This document shows, piece by piece, positions 12,346-23,900 of a stretch of DNA of 64,000 nt. The notes beneath the pieces are model-generated. The model ran no database searches. It was not told the origin of the DNA and saw nothing but the letters and a program-made list of their open reading frames with translations. This stretch comes from Hordeum vulgare subsp. vulgare (Eukaryota > Streptophyta > Magnoliopsida > Poales > Poaceae), in assembly GCF_904849725.1 (NCBI RefSeq), contig NC_058518.1, positions 329,862,581-329,926,580 on the forward strand, given 5' to 3'. Each line of letters opens with the position of its first letter. Position 1 is the first letter of the stretch. The position numbers and the translations under genes are program-made.

Positions 12346-13700
12346 TCAAATGTTTTGTAAAAACATGCACACATCCTAACACTTATGCAAAATTGATGAC
12401 TTAGATGTGCAACACGTGATGAATCGATTTTCTTCAACTAATGAAGAATGTCACTCTGAATGTGAAGAAATCAACGAAGAAATTGATTCTCACGGCCCTA
12501 CGACAATTGTACACGGCGTCTGTAGTCAACATTCTCATAAGGTGGGTCACGCCACCGCCCAATGTGAAATTCCTCAAGTTGATTTTCTTCAAATGTTCTA
12601 TTTCCTCAAAATGTGTTTTTCTTCAAAACAGCTGTTCTTCAGTGTGACGATTTATCAAAAAATTTAAAAAAACTTGATGACTTTCATTTGACTAGATAGA
12701 CTGTGATTTCAAGTCCTCAACAACATTCACTTATTGCTATTTCTTCAAATTGATATTTCTGCTAAGTGAATGTGATCGGACCCTACTTTCCCTCTATGCT
12801 ATACTCATCCAGTCTATTCAATTCTTCATATGCGTTCTACTTGAAACTTTGTTCAAAATCCTCACTGCGTCCTTTTCAGGTGATGATTTTGTAACGAAAA
12901 TCCTCAAATCTTCAAAAATTGCTTCTTTAATACACAGTAACTGAACCCCACTTCCCACGATCGGATAACCACGATCTCCACTATCTCCACCGCACTGTTC
13001 GGGAGCTACACGTGTCCTGCGGAGACGTAGAGACAAGGGATGTTTGGTCCGAAATTTTCGCACCAACAGTAACTTTTGGCTATAAATATGTCCTTATCCC
13101 CCTCGGCATACTCTTCTTCTCTCCATCGCTCTTCTACCACAGCAAACACCACCGAACCCTAGCGCCATCACTGGTAGTCTCGTCGCCGGTGAGGAAGAGC
13201 TTCACTGCCTCGACTTCTCCGTCACCGGAACCACGCCGGAGTCGGACCATCTTCGTCCGCCGCCGCCGTAGACGTCCTCCGTCGCTGGGTTAGGGTGCAT
13301 TGGACACGCGACCGAAGAGCTTCTCTACACACCTTTCTGTGTTCTTCGTGCGCACCTTCCAGGGTAAATAAATCCCATTTTTACAGCAAGTTAGATCTAA
13401 AAATTTACATCTTCTATGTGAAATCTGTTTTTCCTCAAGAATCGATAAGCACTTGATTCCTCAAACACTGCCTATCACCACATCATTGATGAACTATGCT
13501 AAGCATCTAAGATTTTCACGAGATTCCTCAATTGTGCGAATTTTCGGATCTGTACAACTCAGGAACCCAAGAACACTGTGCTTAGGAAAATTCCTCAACC
13601 ACTGGTTATATTCCTCAAACTGTCAAACTTTTTCATTTTCTTCAAATCTGAGAACGCATATGACCTCTCCAAATTTCTCGCAACTATACTCTGTTCACAG
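12346..13700 (+). other. Spacer between copia pol and the extra ORF, with promoter-like leader and intron-like segment
   Basis: There is no conserved ORF. An ACACGTGTCC G-box/ABRE-like word lies near 13006 and TATAAATA at 13081-13088. A C/T-rich then GC-rich leader of about 250 bases follows, typical of a plant 5' UTR. A donor-like CCAGG|GTAAAT at 13363/13364 and an acceptor-like GTTCACAG at 13693-13700 could bound a 337-base T-rich intron. The ORF start lies 8 bases after the acceptor. Promoter and intron are inferred from sequence; I cannot confirm transcription. Confidence 0.55.
13081..13088 (+). promoter_or_regulatory. Internal TATA box upstream of the copia extra ORF
   Basis: TATAAATA is preceded by GGC and followed about 25-30 bases later by a pyrimidine-rich CTCTTCTTCTCTCC start-like region. 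It is the same octamer as in the LTR promoter of this element. It is well placed to drive a separate mRNA for the ORF at 13709. Confidence 0.5.
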
Positions 13701-13708
13701 GTACACAC

Positions 13709-16700
13709 ATGTCAGCTGATGAATCTCTCGGTTCTCATCACATTAACTCATTTGCAGCATTTCTGGAAGAAAATCTTCAAGTCTCATCAGAATCCTCAAG
13801 AGTTCAATCTCATCAGCAAAATCCTCAGCTAAAGAAAATGGAGGATGACAGAAAACAGAAGGGAGGAAAGAAACTTGACCAAAACACAGCTGTGGATATC
13901 CCTGAGGATATTTACTTGGACTATTGCACGCCTGATGAAAATGAGACAATGGCCAAGAGAAAGATACGGCTGCAGAAGATATAACGCTGATGGGGGAAGG
14001 AATGGAAGGAATACAGATTTGTGACTCCCAAGTATGCGAAGAAATTCGCTCTGAAGCCCCCTGGCAGACGGGCCCCACTTGAGAATCATCAAGTAGCACA
14101 TCCCTCAAGCCTCATGACCATTGATGACTATCCAGATGAGAAGGAAAAGCATCTGGCTAAGCTCAAGAAGCAGGCGGAAACTGCAATGAGGAAATTCAAT
14201 GAATCCTCAGTTGCTGCCTCAGCTGCTGCTACTTCCTCTGCCGTTGAGACCTCTGGCTCAGAAATTCCTCAAATGCAGTTTGTACCGTCAAAACCAAGGG
14301 CTCCAAAGCCTCAAGAGAAGTCTGCTCAGGCTTCAGTCACTAAACCCTCAGCACCAAAACGTTCAACACCAAAACCATCAGCGCCAAAGCCCTCAGTACC
14401 AATCTCCTCAACTCCAAAATCCTCAGCACCACCACCAAAGCCTCAAGAGAAACCAGCACAGAAGCAAGTCATGAAGCCTATGACCGCCAGCTCCAGCTCC
14501 TCACTCCCAGCTGCAACCAGCTCGGAGACAAAGTCTTCAACACCTCCTGCGAAGACTCGGGTATCTGCTGAACGTGCAACTCTGCCAAGCCCCAGCAAAA
14601 TCATCACTGTCCCGTCTGCATCAGAGGGCAGTGATGAATTTGATGATCAAACCCTGCAAGCAATCATCAGAAACAAGCAGGAAAGAGTAGCTCAAGCATC
14701 AGGCAGTACTATTCCTCTGGCAATGGACCCCAAGGTCCTCCTTGACTACATCAACATCTGGTATGAGGACCCAAACACTCCGCTTGATGATTTGAAACTT
14801 CCCCCTGGCATCAGCCACATGGTGACCACTTTCATCAATGAAGCCAAGTGGAAAGAACAGCAGGCCAAAGTTGCAAAGCTTAAAAAGGAGAAATTCCTCA
14901 AGCAGAATCTCCTCAAATTGACTCCTGATGCACTGGTATCAACACAGGCAGAGCTGAAGAAATTGACTGACAAGTACTCCAAGCTGTCAGATCGTAAGAG
15001 TCTCAAGAGCAATTTCGTCAAGCTGGCCACTAGTGCTGTTGATGACTACAATAAGAAGGCTGCAACCACAACACCAACTTCTCAGCCCTTGATTGAGGAG
15101 CCAGCAGATGAATCTCCTCATGATGAGGAAACTCCTCAAGCTGAGGAAGTACACCAAGAACGCCGTGTGGATGAACCGGCTATTGAAGAAATCATCATGG
15201 AAACTCCAGCTGATGAATTTGCTGTAGCTGATGAGACTGCCTCTGACCCAGCTGCTTCGCCAAAGCAATCTGATGACTCTGTTCTAGCTGGTTCCTCAAT
15301 ACCAGCTGAAGAATCTGTCAAGAGAACCCCTTCACCAAAAGCTTCAACGGTGAAGAAGATGACTCCGTTTGCATCAGGCGTGAAGAAAACCAGGGCTGCT
15401 GAGAAGGAAGCCAAAAAGAGAAAGGCCTCCTCAGCAGAAGAAGAAACATAGGCCAAGCGCCTCAAAGAACTTGAAGAAACTGCTCCTCTGGACCCTGTGC
15501 CCCTGAATGTCGCTCCTTCTTATGAAATGGTCATCATTGATGATCCAGCGAAAAAGGCAGATGAGGAAATGAAGGATGTCGCCTCTGAGGAACACACTGA
15601 CGAGGAAATTCATATAGACGACAGTCCTCAGCCTTTCATTCCTCATAAAGACACTACTCAAGAATCAGCTGCACCAGCTGATGAAACTGCATCTGCCACC
15701 AAGCCAGCTGAGGAAGAACAAACTGAAAATCCTCAAACTGATGACATTGAACGCTCTGAGCAAAATCCTCAAGATGAGGAACAGGCTGACCCAACTCCTC
15801 CAACTGAGCAAGAAGAAGCTATTCCTCAGCCTGATGCACAGCCAGAGTAAAACCCTCAGCCTCAAGCCCAGCCAGCTCCATCCCCTCAGCCTGAAGTACC
15901 AGCCGCTGAAATTCCTCAACCTGAGGAAAATGCCGAGGAGAATGCACCTGACCAAGACAATCAATTCGCCGTGCTCAACCCAGAGACTGCCATTGTTGTC
16001 TCCCCTCCTCTTCCTCAGCAAAATCTTAAGCCAGTTCAGCGTCAGCAATTCTCCAAGCGTCCTAAGTTTCAAAAAGAAAATTTCTTTGAAGAACGCATGT
16101 ACTTCATTGGACAGAACCCCTATGACAAGCCTCAAATGAGGCATCTGAAGTTTTGGACTAGGACTCAGATAATTTCTATGCCTCTGTGCTATGTGGACGA
16201 AACAAGATATTCCAGCACACGCATATTCCTCATGTTGAACTTGAAGCAATACCGTGCTTGGAACCAGTCCTCAGTGTACTCCATGATGCTGGTTTACTAC
16301 CTATGTGCTCCGACATCTCTAACTGGAACAGCGAGCTAATTTTTCAGTTTTATGCCACTCTTCACATATCCGGCAACCCTGAAGACATTAACACTTGGGT
16401 GTTTGACTGGATGTCACAAAACACTCACTACAAGGCTCCTGCTACTGAACTCCTCCGAGGACTGTCTGTACCAATTCCCTCAGATGAGGCTGTGAAGCTT
16501 TATGGTGAGCGTGAGCTGCCCAATGGGATGATGGAAGTCCTCATGAAGCCTTTGGCTGAAGGAAAACCTCCGAGAACAACCTTCATCATCCACGAGCTCA
16601 AGTACACACCCAGATCTGTTTACAGAATCCTCTGCAGTGTGCTCGCGCCGATCAAAGGCCATGATGATGAAGAAGATGTTGTAGGCCTCATGAAGAATAT

Positions 16701-16854
16701 CCTCTTCAACATTATCCATGGTATTCCTATCAACATCCATGATTTCTTCTTGAGGACTTTGGCCGACAATGCTATGTGTCCTTTTGATCACAATATATAT
16801 GCCCCATGGATCATGAGATTCATCACTGAAGAAGTTGTTCCTGTGTGGGACTGA
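13709..16854 (+). pseudogene. Env-position ORF of the SIRE-like copia (putative plant transposon protein domain)
   Basis: The ATG at 13709 opens a frame of about 950 residues interrupted by TAA/TGA at 13982-13990, TAG at 15449-15451, TAA at 15848-15850 and a 1-nt frameshift near 16165. The N-terminal part is acidic; the middle is rich in proline, serine and alanine (KPSAPKPSVP-type repeats, 14280-14480) with coiled-coil stretches near 14850-15050. The C-terminal third (YFIGQNPYDKPQMRHLKFW, then NWNSELIFQFYATLHI and NIIHGIPINIHDFF) matches the putative plant transposon protein domain found in many plant retroelements. The frame ends 34 bases inside LTR sequence, because a deletion fused this ORF to the middle of the 3' LTR. 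I see no clear signal peptide or fusion peptide, so an envelope role is only positional. The role is unknown. Confidence 0.75.
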
Positions 16855-17502
16855 AGCCTTTTACCTTTGAGGACTGTGCATCCTCCAGACGGTTAGGCGT
16901 CATGGTCTAGAGCTTTCCAGCAGTCAATTGTGGATCGTCGGGTGACCAAGTTTGTGAGGGTTTGGAAGTCTGCCCTAAAGACTTACCACGAGTGTTGGGC
17001 GAGGACTGTGTATCCTTAGCTCAAGAAGAATACGGTAGGGACTGTGTGTCCCGGGACTGTGTGTCCTTTGGTTTCAATACCAAGCCGCTCCAAACCAGAT
17101 GTACGACTGTCATAGCAGTTGGAACTGGGTCATCAACGACTGTCTTCACTGAGAAACGGGTTCTAATTCCTCAACTCCTTACTTTCCTCGTATTATGTGT
17201 TGATGACCTTCACTGCGACTGTTTGAAGAATTTGCTGAAGACTTTCTCTGAATTTCCACAACCCCAAATTCTTCACGTCAGTTAATCCTCATCTGTATTC
17301 TGCGTGCGTGCTCACAGTGCAATCTGTTTTCACATTCTTCACTCTGAAAAACTACTTTTGTGAAACTTTGCACCTCTGATCCTTTACTGTTTCCGCTGTA
17401 AGTTAGTCATCAGTGAGGAATTTCCTCAAAAGGAATTTCCTCAGTGATGAAATTCTAAAAATATCCTATTCACCCCCCTCTAGTCGATATAACGCACTTT
17501 CA
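16821..17502 (+). repeat. 3' LTR of the SIRE-like copia, 5'-truncated
   Basis: This is nearly identical to 5707-6372. The LTR start, its TATA box and the polypurine tract are missing; the junction at about 16815-16825 shares the word CATCACTGAAG with the LTR. The end GCACTTTCA and the CATCC duplication are intact. Confidence 0.9.
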
Positions 17503-17507
17503 CATCC

Positions 17508-18548
17508 GCAACTACGAAAGAAGAATTAAGACAAAGTCTAACCATAGCATTAAACTAGTGGATCTAAATCAGCGCCTTACGAAGCAACGCATAAACTAGG
17601 GTTTAAGCTTCTGTCACTCTAGCAACCCATCATCTACTTACTATTTCCCAATGCCTTCCTCTAGGCCCAAATAATGGTGAAGTGTTATGTAGTCGACGTT
17701 CACATAACAGCACTAGAGGAAAAACAACATACAACACATCAAAATATTGAACGAATACCAAATTCACATGACTACTATTAGCATGACTTATCCCATGTCC
17801 TCAGGAACAAAAGTAACTACTCACAAAGCATAATCATGTTCATGACCAGAGAGGTAATGAGTAGCATCAAGGATCTGAACATAAACTCTTCCACCAAGTA
17901 ATCCAACTAGCATCAACTACAAAGAGTAATTAACACTACTAGCAACCTTACAAGTACCAATCGGAGTCGCGAGACGGAGATTGGTTACAAGTGATGAACT
18001 AGGGTTTGGAGATGAGATGGTGCTGATGAAGATGTTGATGGTGATGAGTCCCCTCCGATGAGAGGAGTGTTGGTGATAACGATGGCGACGATTTCCCCTC
18101 CGGGAGGGAAGTTTCCCCGGCAGGATCGTCCTCTGGAGCTCTAGATTGGTTCTCCTCAAGTTTCGCCTCGTGGCGGCGGCGAATCCTCGAAAAAGCCTCC
18201 TCCTGATTTATTTTTTCCGGACGAAACCCTTCATATAGAGGGGAGCCAGTGGGCCAACGAAGCTTGTGGCCCCCTGGTTGCGCCCCTTTGGCACTTCTTC
18301 GGCCCGGTATTCTTTATAAATCCTGAAAAAATCCTCGTTGATTTTTATGGCGTTTGGAGTTGCGCAAAATAGGTATCTCAACTTTGCTCCATTTTTAGGC
18401 CAGAATTCCAGCTGTCGGCATTATCCCTCTTCATGTAAACCTTGCAAAATAAGAGAGAAAAGGCATAAGTATTGTACCGTGAAGTGAAATAACAGCCCAA
18501 AAAGCAATAAATATCATCATGAAAGCATGATGCAAAATGGACGTATCA
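17508..18548 (-). repeat. 3' LTR of A1, second piece
   Basis: The A1 LTR continues after the copia insertion and ends ACGTATCA at 18548. On the minus strand this is the LTR start TGATACGT. A TATATGAAGG-type promoter word (plus strand CCTTCATATA near 18229) lies where the U3/R boundary is expected. Confidence 0.9.
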
Positions 18549-18562
18549 ACTCCCCCAAGCTT
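18549..18562 (-). other. Polypurine tract of A1
   Basis: ACTCCCCCAAGCTT (minus strand AAGCTTGGGGGAGT) abuts the 3' LTR. This is the expected primer for plus-strand DNA synthesis. Confidence 0.85.
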
Positions 18563-20031
18563 AGACCTCGCTTGTCCTCAAGCGAAAGCCGAGCTCAATA
18601 AATATGACCACATGTTTAGGGAGAGAGGCGTCGACAAAACAAGATATGAACATGCAGGCATCATGATCATGATCAGAACAGCAATACCAACATATAATCT
18701 CTCATGCTAAAGTGACAATTCCTTCACAAAGTAAAGTATGGATCAAGAACCTTACCGAGAAATAGCAACCGATAGCCTTTAGTCATTGAAGCAATTGCAA
18801 TTTATCACAACATCAGAAAGAGTCAAAGAGCTTCTAAAGCAAATCCACATACTCAATCATCTTTTCGTTCTCTACAATTGCTACAACTCACGTGGTACTC
18901 ATGAGGTCAGAGTTTCAGTTGGACACAGAGAAAGATAGGGTCTTATAGTTTTGCCTCCCAACTGCTTACCTCAAGGGTAATGTCAACAATAATAATTCAT
19001 GAATGCTTACCTCCAAGTTGACATATGAATATAGATCTTTCCCAAGCATATGACGTTAGCCAAGATAAAGGCGAAATAAGAAATTGGTGAAGATCACCAT
19101 GACTCTTTCAAGGGCAAAAGGTAAAGGTACAAGATAGGCCCTTCGTAGAGGGAAGCAGAGGTTGTCATGTGCTTTTGAGGTTTGGATGTGTGTCCTCTTA
19201 GTGCGGAGGAACGTCACTTTATATTGCCTCCTGGGATAAAGAACTTTATTATGCAGTCTGTCGCTTTTATGTCTTCCTCATCACAGGTTCCTACAAAGCT
19301 TATTTTCCACACACTAATAGATCATACATATTAGGGAGCAATTTTTATTGCTTGCACCGATGACAACTTACTTGAGGGATCTTATTCAATCCATAGGTAG
19401 GTATGGTGGACTCTCATGGCAAAACTGGGTTGAAGGTTTATGGATGCACAAGTAGTATCTCTACTTGGTGCGGGAGTTTTGGCTAATATGAGGTGGAAGC
19501 AATCGTCACATGCTAAGGGATCTCTAATCATATAACATTGTTCGGAACCAAGCAAACACAATTCATTATGTTGTCTTCCTTGTCCAACATCTACTTCTAA
19601 GCATGCAATAGTTTAGTGAGTATTCACAGTCATAGATGGTGTCAAAGATGATGTATTTATATGTGAACCTCTCCTTCTTTATCACTTCCTATTAATTGCA
19701 ACAATGACCAAGGCCTACGTTTGTCAACCCTCAACAAGTTTCAATCAACATTCTTTTTATATGTGAAGCCATCACTTCCCATAAGATCATTACATGATCT
19801 TTCATGCTTTTGTTCTTTCCTCACTCTTTTGATCATGGCAAGAGGCAAAGCCCTTCAACTAAGACACACTTTATTATATGGCTCACGAGCTCGAATACAT
19901 CGGGGTGACACAAAGCAAAACTCAAGACTAAAACACTAAGACCTTATTCTACTAGAGAAAGAGAAAACTGAAAAGGAACAAACTAAAACAAAGGTAAAGG
20001 CAAAAGATGTGATGGTGATACGATACCGGGG
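18563..20031 (-). other. Conserved noncoding tract of A1 between third ORF and polypurine tract
   Basis: There is no ORF. The tract is colinear with 33683-35154 of A2 (same words around ATCATTACATGATCTTTCATGC and GTTTTGAGG / CGTCACTTTATA) and of nearly equal length. The conservation between two divergent copies suggests an element-specific RNA or regulatory role, which is unproven. Confidence 0.7.
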
Positions 20032-20047
20032 CAACTCCCCCAAGCTT
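20032..20047 (-). other. Internal polypurine-tract copy in A1
   Basis: CAACTCCCCCAAGCTT repeats the 14-base tract at 18549-18562 exactly (ACTCCCCCAAGCTT). It lies about 1.49 kb upstream of the true tract in the element's orientation, just after the third ORF. Confidence 0.7.
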
Positions 20048-20080
20048 GGCACAAGCCAAGGGGGTTGCCCATACCCATGC

Positions 20081-20497
20081 TCAGTTGTCTTCCTTCGGAG
20101 GTGATGGTGGTGGAGTTGTTGCAGAGGTCTTGAGCTTGTTTAATTTCCACGTGAGCATAAAATTTTGCTCCCTCAGATCATTATTTTCTTCTTCAAGCTT
20201 CAACACCCATTGGCATAATTCTTGATTACTCTTGTGCAAGAAAAAAGAAGGGATAAACAAAGTCTTAGGTTTCTTCCTTGAGTCAGGGAGGCTCGACTTC
20301 TCGAACTCCACATGGGTATTTCCAGGTGGAGGTAGAGGAGCCTCCTCCTCATCAAAACTTGTTCCTTCCTTCCCCTTGGGTTCATAATCTTCTTCCTCAT
20401 CAGTGGTCCAGCCATAGCGATCCAAGTCCCCATAGATGTTGGGGTTAGCGAGGTAATCATCCATATAGCTCTCCCCCTCTGAATCTTGAGAAGGCAT
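20081..20497 (-). CDS. Third ORF of A1 (coiled-coil protein, 138 aa, intact)
   Basis: The ATG lies at 20497-20495, 12 bases after an acceptor-like TTTTCTGCCGCAG. The protein starts MPSQDSEGESYMDDYLANPN and is strongly acidic up to about residue 60. It then has a basic segment and a predicted coiled coil (LKLEEENNDLREQNFMLTWK). It ends TTPPPSPPKEDN, the same tail as the otherwise different third ORF of A2. No stop interrupts it, unlike the polyprotein of this element. The position after integrase matches the env-like position of Athila elements, but there is no signal peptide or membrane segment. The function is unknown. Confidence 0.6.
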   Translation of the reverse strand: MPSQDSEGESYMDDYLANPNIYGDLDRYGWTTDEEEDYEPKGKEGTSFDEEEAPLPPPGNTHVEFEKSSLPDSRKKPKTLFIPSFFLHKSNQELCQWVLKLEEENNDLREQNFMLTWKLNKLKTSATTPPPSPPKEDN

Positions 20498-20913
20498 CTT
20501 GACCTAAATCTGCGGCAGAAAACATGCTCGAAACGAAAACAGAGGAAATTCGCGTGATACAAGGGTCAGACCTTACGGGAGAATATATAATGATATTTTC
20601 CAGACCAGAAGGAGTAATCTACACGAAAATGGAGTCCGGGAGGCACACGAGGTGTCCACAAGCCCCCAGGCACGGCCAGGGGGTGGGCCCGCGCTTGGCA
20701 GGCTTGTCGCCTCCTCGCGCGCTTTCCGGACTACTTCCAATTTTTCTATTTTTACAAATATTCCAAAACGGAGAAAAATTCCTACTGGGAAAGTTTTGGA
20801 GTCTATTTTCTTACCGAATCACATACCTCTTCGTTTTCGGAGTCTGAAACAGGCTGATAAATAGCCCTTAGGTATTCTTCCGGAGTTATGGTATTGATAA
20901 TATTGCTTTCAAC

Positions 20914-23900
20914 ATTTATGGGAGTACCAATGCTTGATTCTCTGCCCAATTACAACTCTCGGATAATTACCTTCCGTGTTGTTGCTCTTGATAGCACTGG
21001 AATGATATACTTCCTCGACAATATAGGGACCTTCCCATTTGGAGAGAAGCTTGCCTGCAAAAAATCTTAAACGAGAATTATATAGCAAGACATAATCACC
21101 TACATTGAACTCACGCTTTTGTATCCTCTTATCATGCTACCTCTTAACCTTTTCTTTGAACAACTTGGAATTCTCATATGCCTGAGTACTCCATTCATCA
21201 AGCGAGCTAATATCAAATAACCTCTTCTTACCAGCAAGCTTGAAATCAAAGTTGAGCTCTTTGATTACCCAATAAGCTTTATGCTCTAGCTCAAGAGGTA
21301 AATGACATGCTTTACCGTACACCATTTTGTACGGAGACATGCCATGGGATTCTTATAGGCAGTTCTATAAGCCCACAGTGCATCATCGAGCTTCTTAGAC
21401 CAATTCTTTCTAGACCTGTTGACAGTCTTTTGCAGAATCAGTTTAATCTCTCTATTGCTTAGCTCTACTTGACCACTAGACTGAGGGTGATAGGCGGACG
21501 CAATTCTATGGTTGACATCGTACTTAGCAAGCGTTTTACAAAAAGCGCCATGAATGAAATGTGAACCACCGTCGGTCATTAGATATCTAGGGACTCCAAA
21601 TCTAGGGAAAATAACTTCTTTAAGCATCCTGATAGAGGTGTTGTGATAAGCACTACTAGTGGGGATAGCTTCTATCCACTTAGTGACATAATCAACAACA
21701 ACTAGGATATAAGTATATCCGTTGGATTTTGGAAAAGGTCCCATATAATCAAAGCCCCAAACATCAAATGGTTCAATGACAAGTGAATAGTTCATAGGCA
21801 TTTCCTGACGTTTACCGATATTACCTATTCTTTGACATTCGTCACAAGAGAAGAGAAACTTACGGGCATCCTTGAAGAGAGTGGGCCAATAGAAACCTGA
21901 TTGCAATACCTTGTGTGTAGTTCTATCTCCCGCATGGTGTCCTCCGTAGGCCTCGGAGTGACACTTCTGTAGGATATGTCCCTGTTCATGTTCAGGTACA
22001 CAACGTCTAATAACACCATCTACTCCTTCCTTATAAAGGTGAGGATCATCCCAAAAGTAATGTCTCAAGTCAAAGAAGAATTTCTTCTTTTGCTGGTATG
22101 TGAAACTAGGTGGTATATATTTGGAACGATATAGTTTGCATAATCAGCATACCACGGTGCACTACGTGAAGCATTGATGACATTCAATTGCTCATCGGGA
22201 AAGCTATCATCAATAGGTCGTGGGTCATCAGGAACGTTCTCTAACCTAGACAAGTTATCTGCTACGGGGTTATCAGCACCCTTCTTATCGACAACGTGCA
22301 AATCAAACTCTTGTAGCAAGAGAACCCATCTGATAAGTCTAGGTTCAGCGTCTTTCTTCTCCATGAGGTACTTAATAGCAGCGTGATGAGTGTGAATAGT
22401 AACTTTGGAATCAACTATATAAGACCTGAACTTTTCACATGTAAACACGACTGCTAAAAACTCCTTTTCTGTAGTGGCATAGTTTCTTTGGGCACTGTCT
22501 AGAGTTTTACTAGCATAGTGAATAACATTCAACTTCTTATCAACTGTTTACCCTAGGACAGCACCAACAACATAATCACTAGCATCACACATGATTTCAA
22601 AAGGTAAGTTCCAATCAGGTGGTTGAACAATAGGTGCAGTTATCAAGGCCTTCTTAAGTATTTCGAAGGCTTCCTCACAATCATCGTCAAAAAAAGGAAT
22701 ATCCTTTTGCAAGAGATTGGTAAGAGACCTAGAAATCTTAGAGAAGTCTTTAATGAACCTCCTATAGAAACCAGCATGACTAAGGAAACTTCTTATACCT
22801 TTGATATCTGTGGGGTATGGCATTTTCTCGATTGCATCAACCTTAGCCTTATCGACTTCAATACCTCTTTCAGAAATTTTATGTCCTAAGACGATGCCTT
22901 CATTAACCATAAAGTGGCACTTCTCCCAATTCAAGACAAGATTGGTGTCTTTACATCTCTGCAAGACTCGATCAAGGTTGCTAAGGCAATCATCAAAGGA
23001 AGACCCGTAAACAGAGAAGTCATCCATGAAAACCTCAACAATCTTTTCACAAAAGTCATAGAATATAGCCATCATACATCTTTGAAAGGTGGCAGGTGCA
23101 TTACATAAGCCAAAAGGCATACGTCTATAAGCAAAGGTACCGAAAGGGTAGGTGAAAGTGGTTTTCTCCCGGTCATATTGTGCAACTGGTATTTGGGAGA
23201 AACCAGAATAACCGTCTAGAAAGCAGAAGTGTGTGTGTTTAGACAGTCTTTCTAGCATTTGGTCGATAAAAGGCAAAGGGTAATGATCTTTTCTAGTGAC
23301 TTTATTCAATTTCCTAAAATCGATCACCATCTAATAGCCACTAATAATCCTGTGTGGGATCAATTCATCCTTATCATTAGGGACAACAGTAATGTCTCCC
23401 TTCTTAGGGACGCAATGCACTGGACTCACCCAATCACTATGAGCAACAGGATAGATAATACCTGCTTCCAGGAGCTTTAGTATTTCTTTTCTTACTACCT
23501 CTTTCATCTTAGGATTTAATCTCCTTTGATGATCAGCAACTCGCTTGGAATCAGGATCAGTTTTAATCTTGTGCTGACATAGAGTGGGACTAATGCCCTT
23601 AAGATCATCAAGAGTATATCCAATAGCAGCAAGGTGCTTCCTCAGAGTTTTTAGTAACTTCTTTTCTTCATGCTCTGAGAGGCTAGCACTAATAATAATA
23701 GTATATATCTCTTTTTCGTCAAGATAAGCATACTTAAGAGTATCTGGCAACTGTTTAAGTTTGAACACCGGATCACCCTTTGGCGGGGGTGGATCCCCAA
23801 GCAGTTCAATAGGCAAGTTATTCTTAAGGATAGGATATTGTTCTAAGACAGCCCTATCTATCTCATCCCTTTCATTCATATGCATATCATTTTCATGCTC

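Larger units (their letters stand above)
4989..17502 (+). mobile_element. SIRE/Maximus-like Ty1/copia retrotransposon with env-position ORF, 3' truncated
   Basis: The 5' LTR (4989-6372) begins TGTAAGTGCATC and ends GCACTTTCA. A primer site complementary to initiator tRNA-Met follows. Coding order is gag, protease, integrase, RT, RNase H, which is the Ty1/copia order. After pol comes a 1.35-kb spacer with its own TATA box and intron-like segment, then a long extra ORF, then a 3' LTR that has lost about its first 718 bases. The 5-bp duplication CATCC (4984-4988 and 17503-17507) shows a single insertion event into the A1 LTR, so the internal deletion came later. Frameshifts and stops in every ORF make it inactive. 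The SIRE/Maximus lineage is inferred from the gag type, the 12.5-kb size and the extra ORF after pol. Confidence 0.9.
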
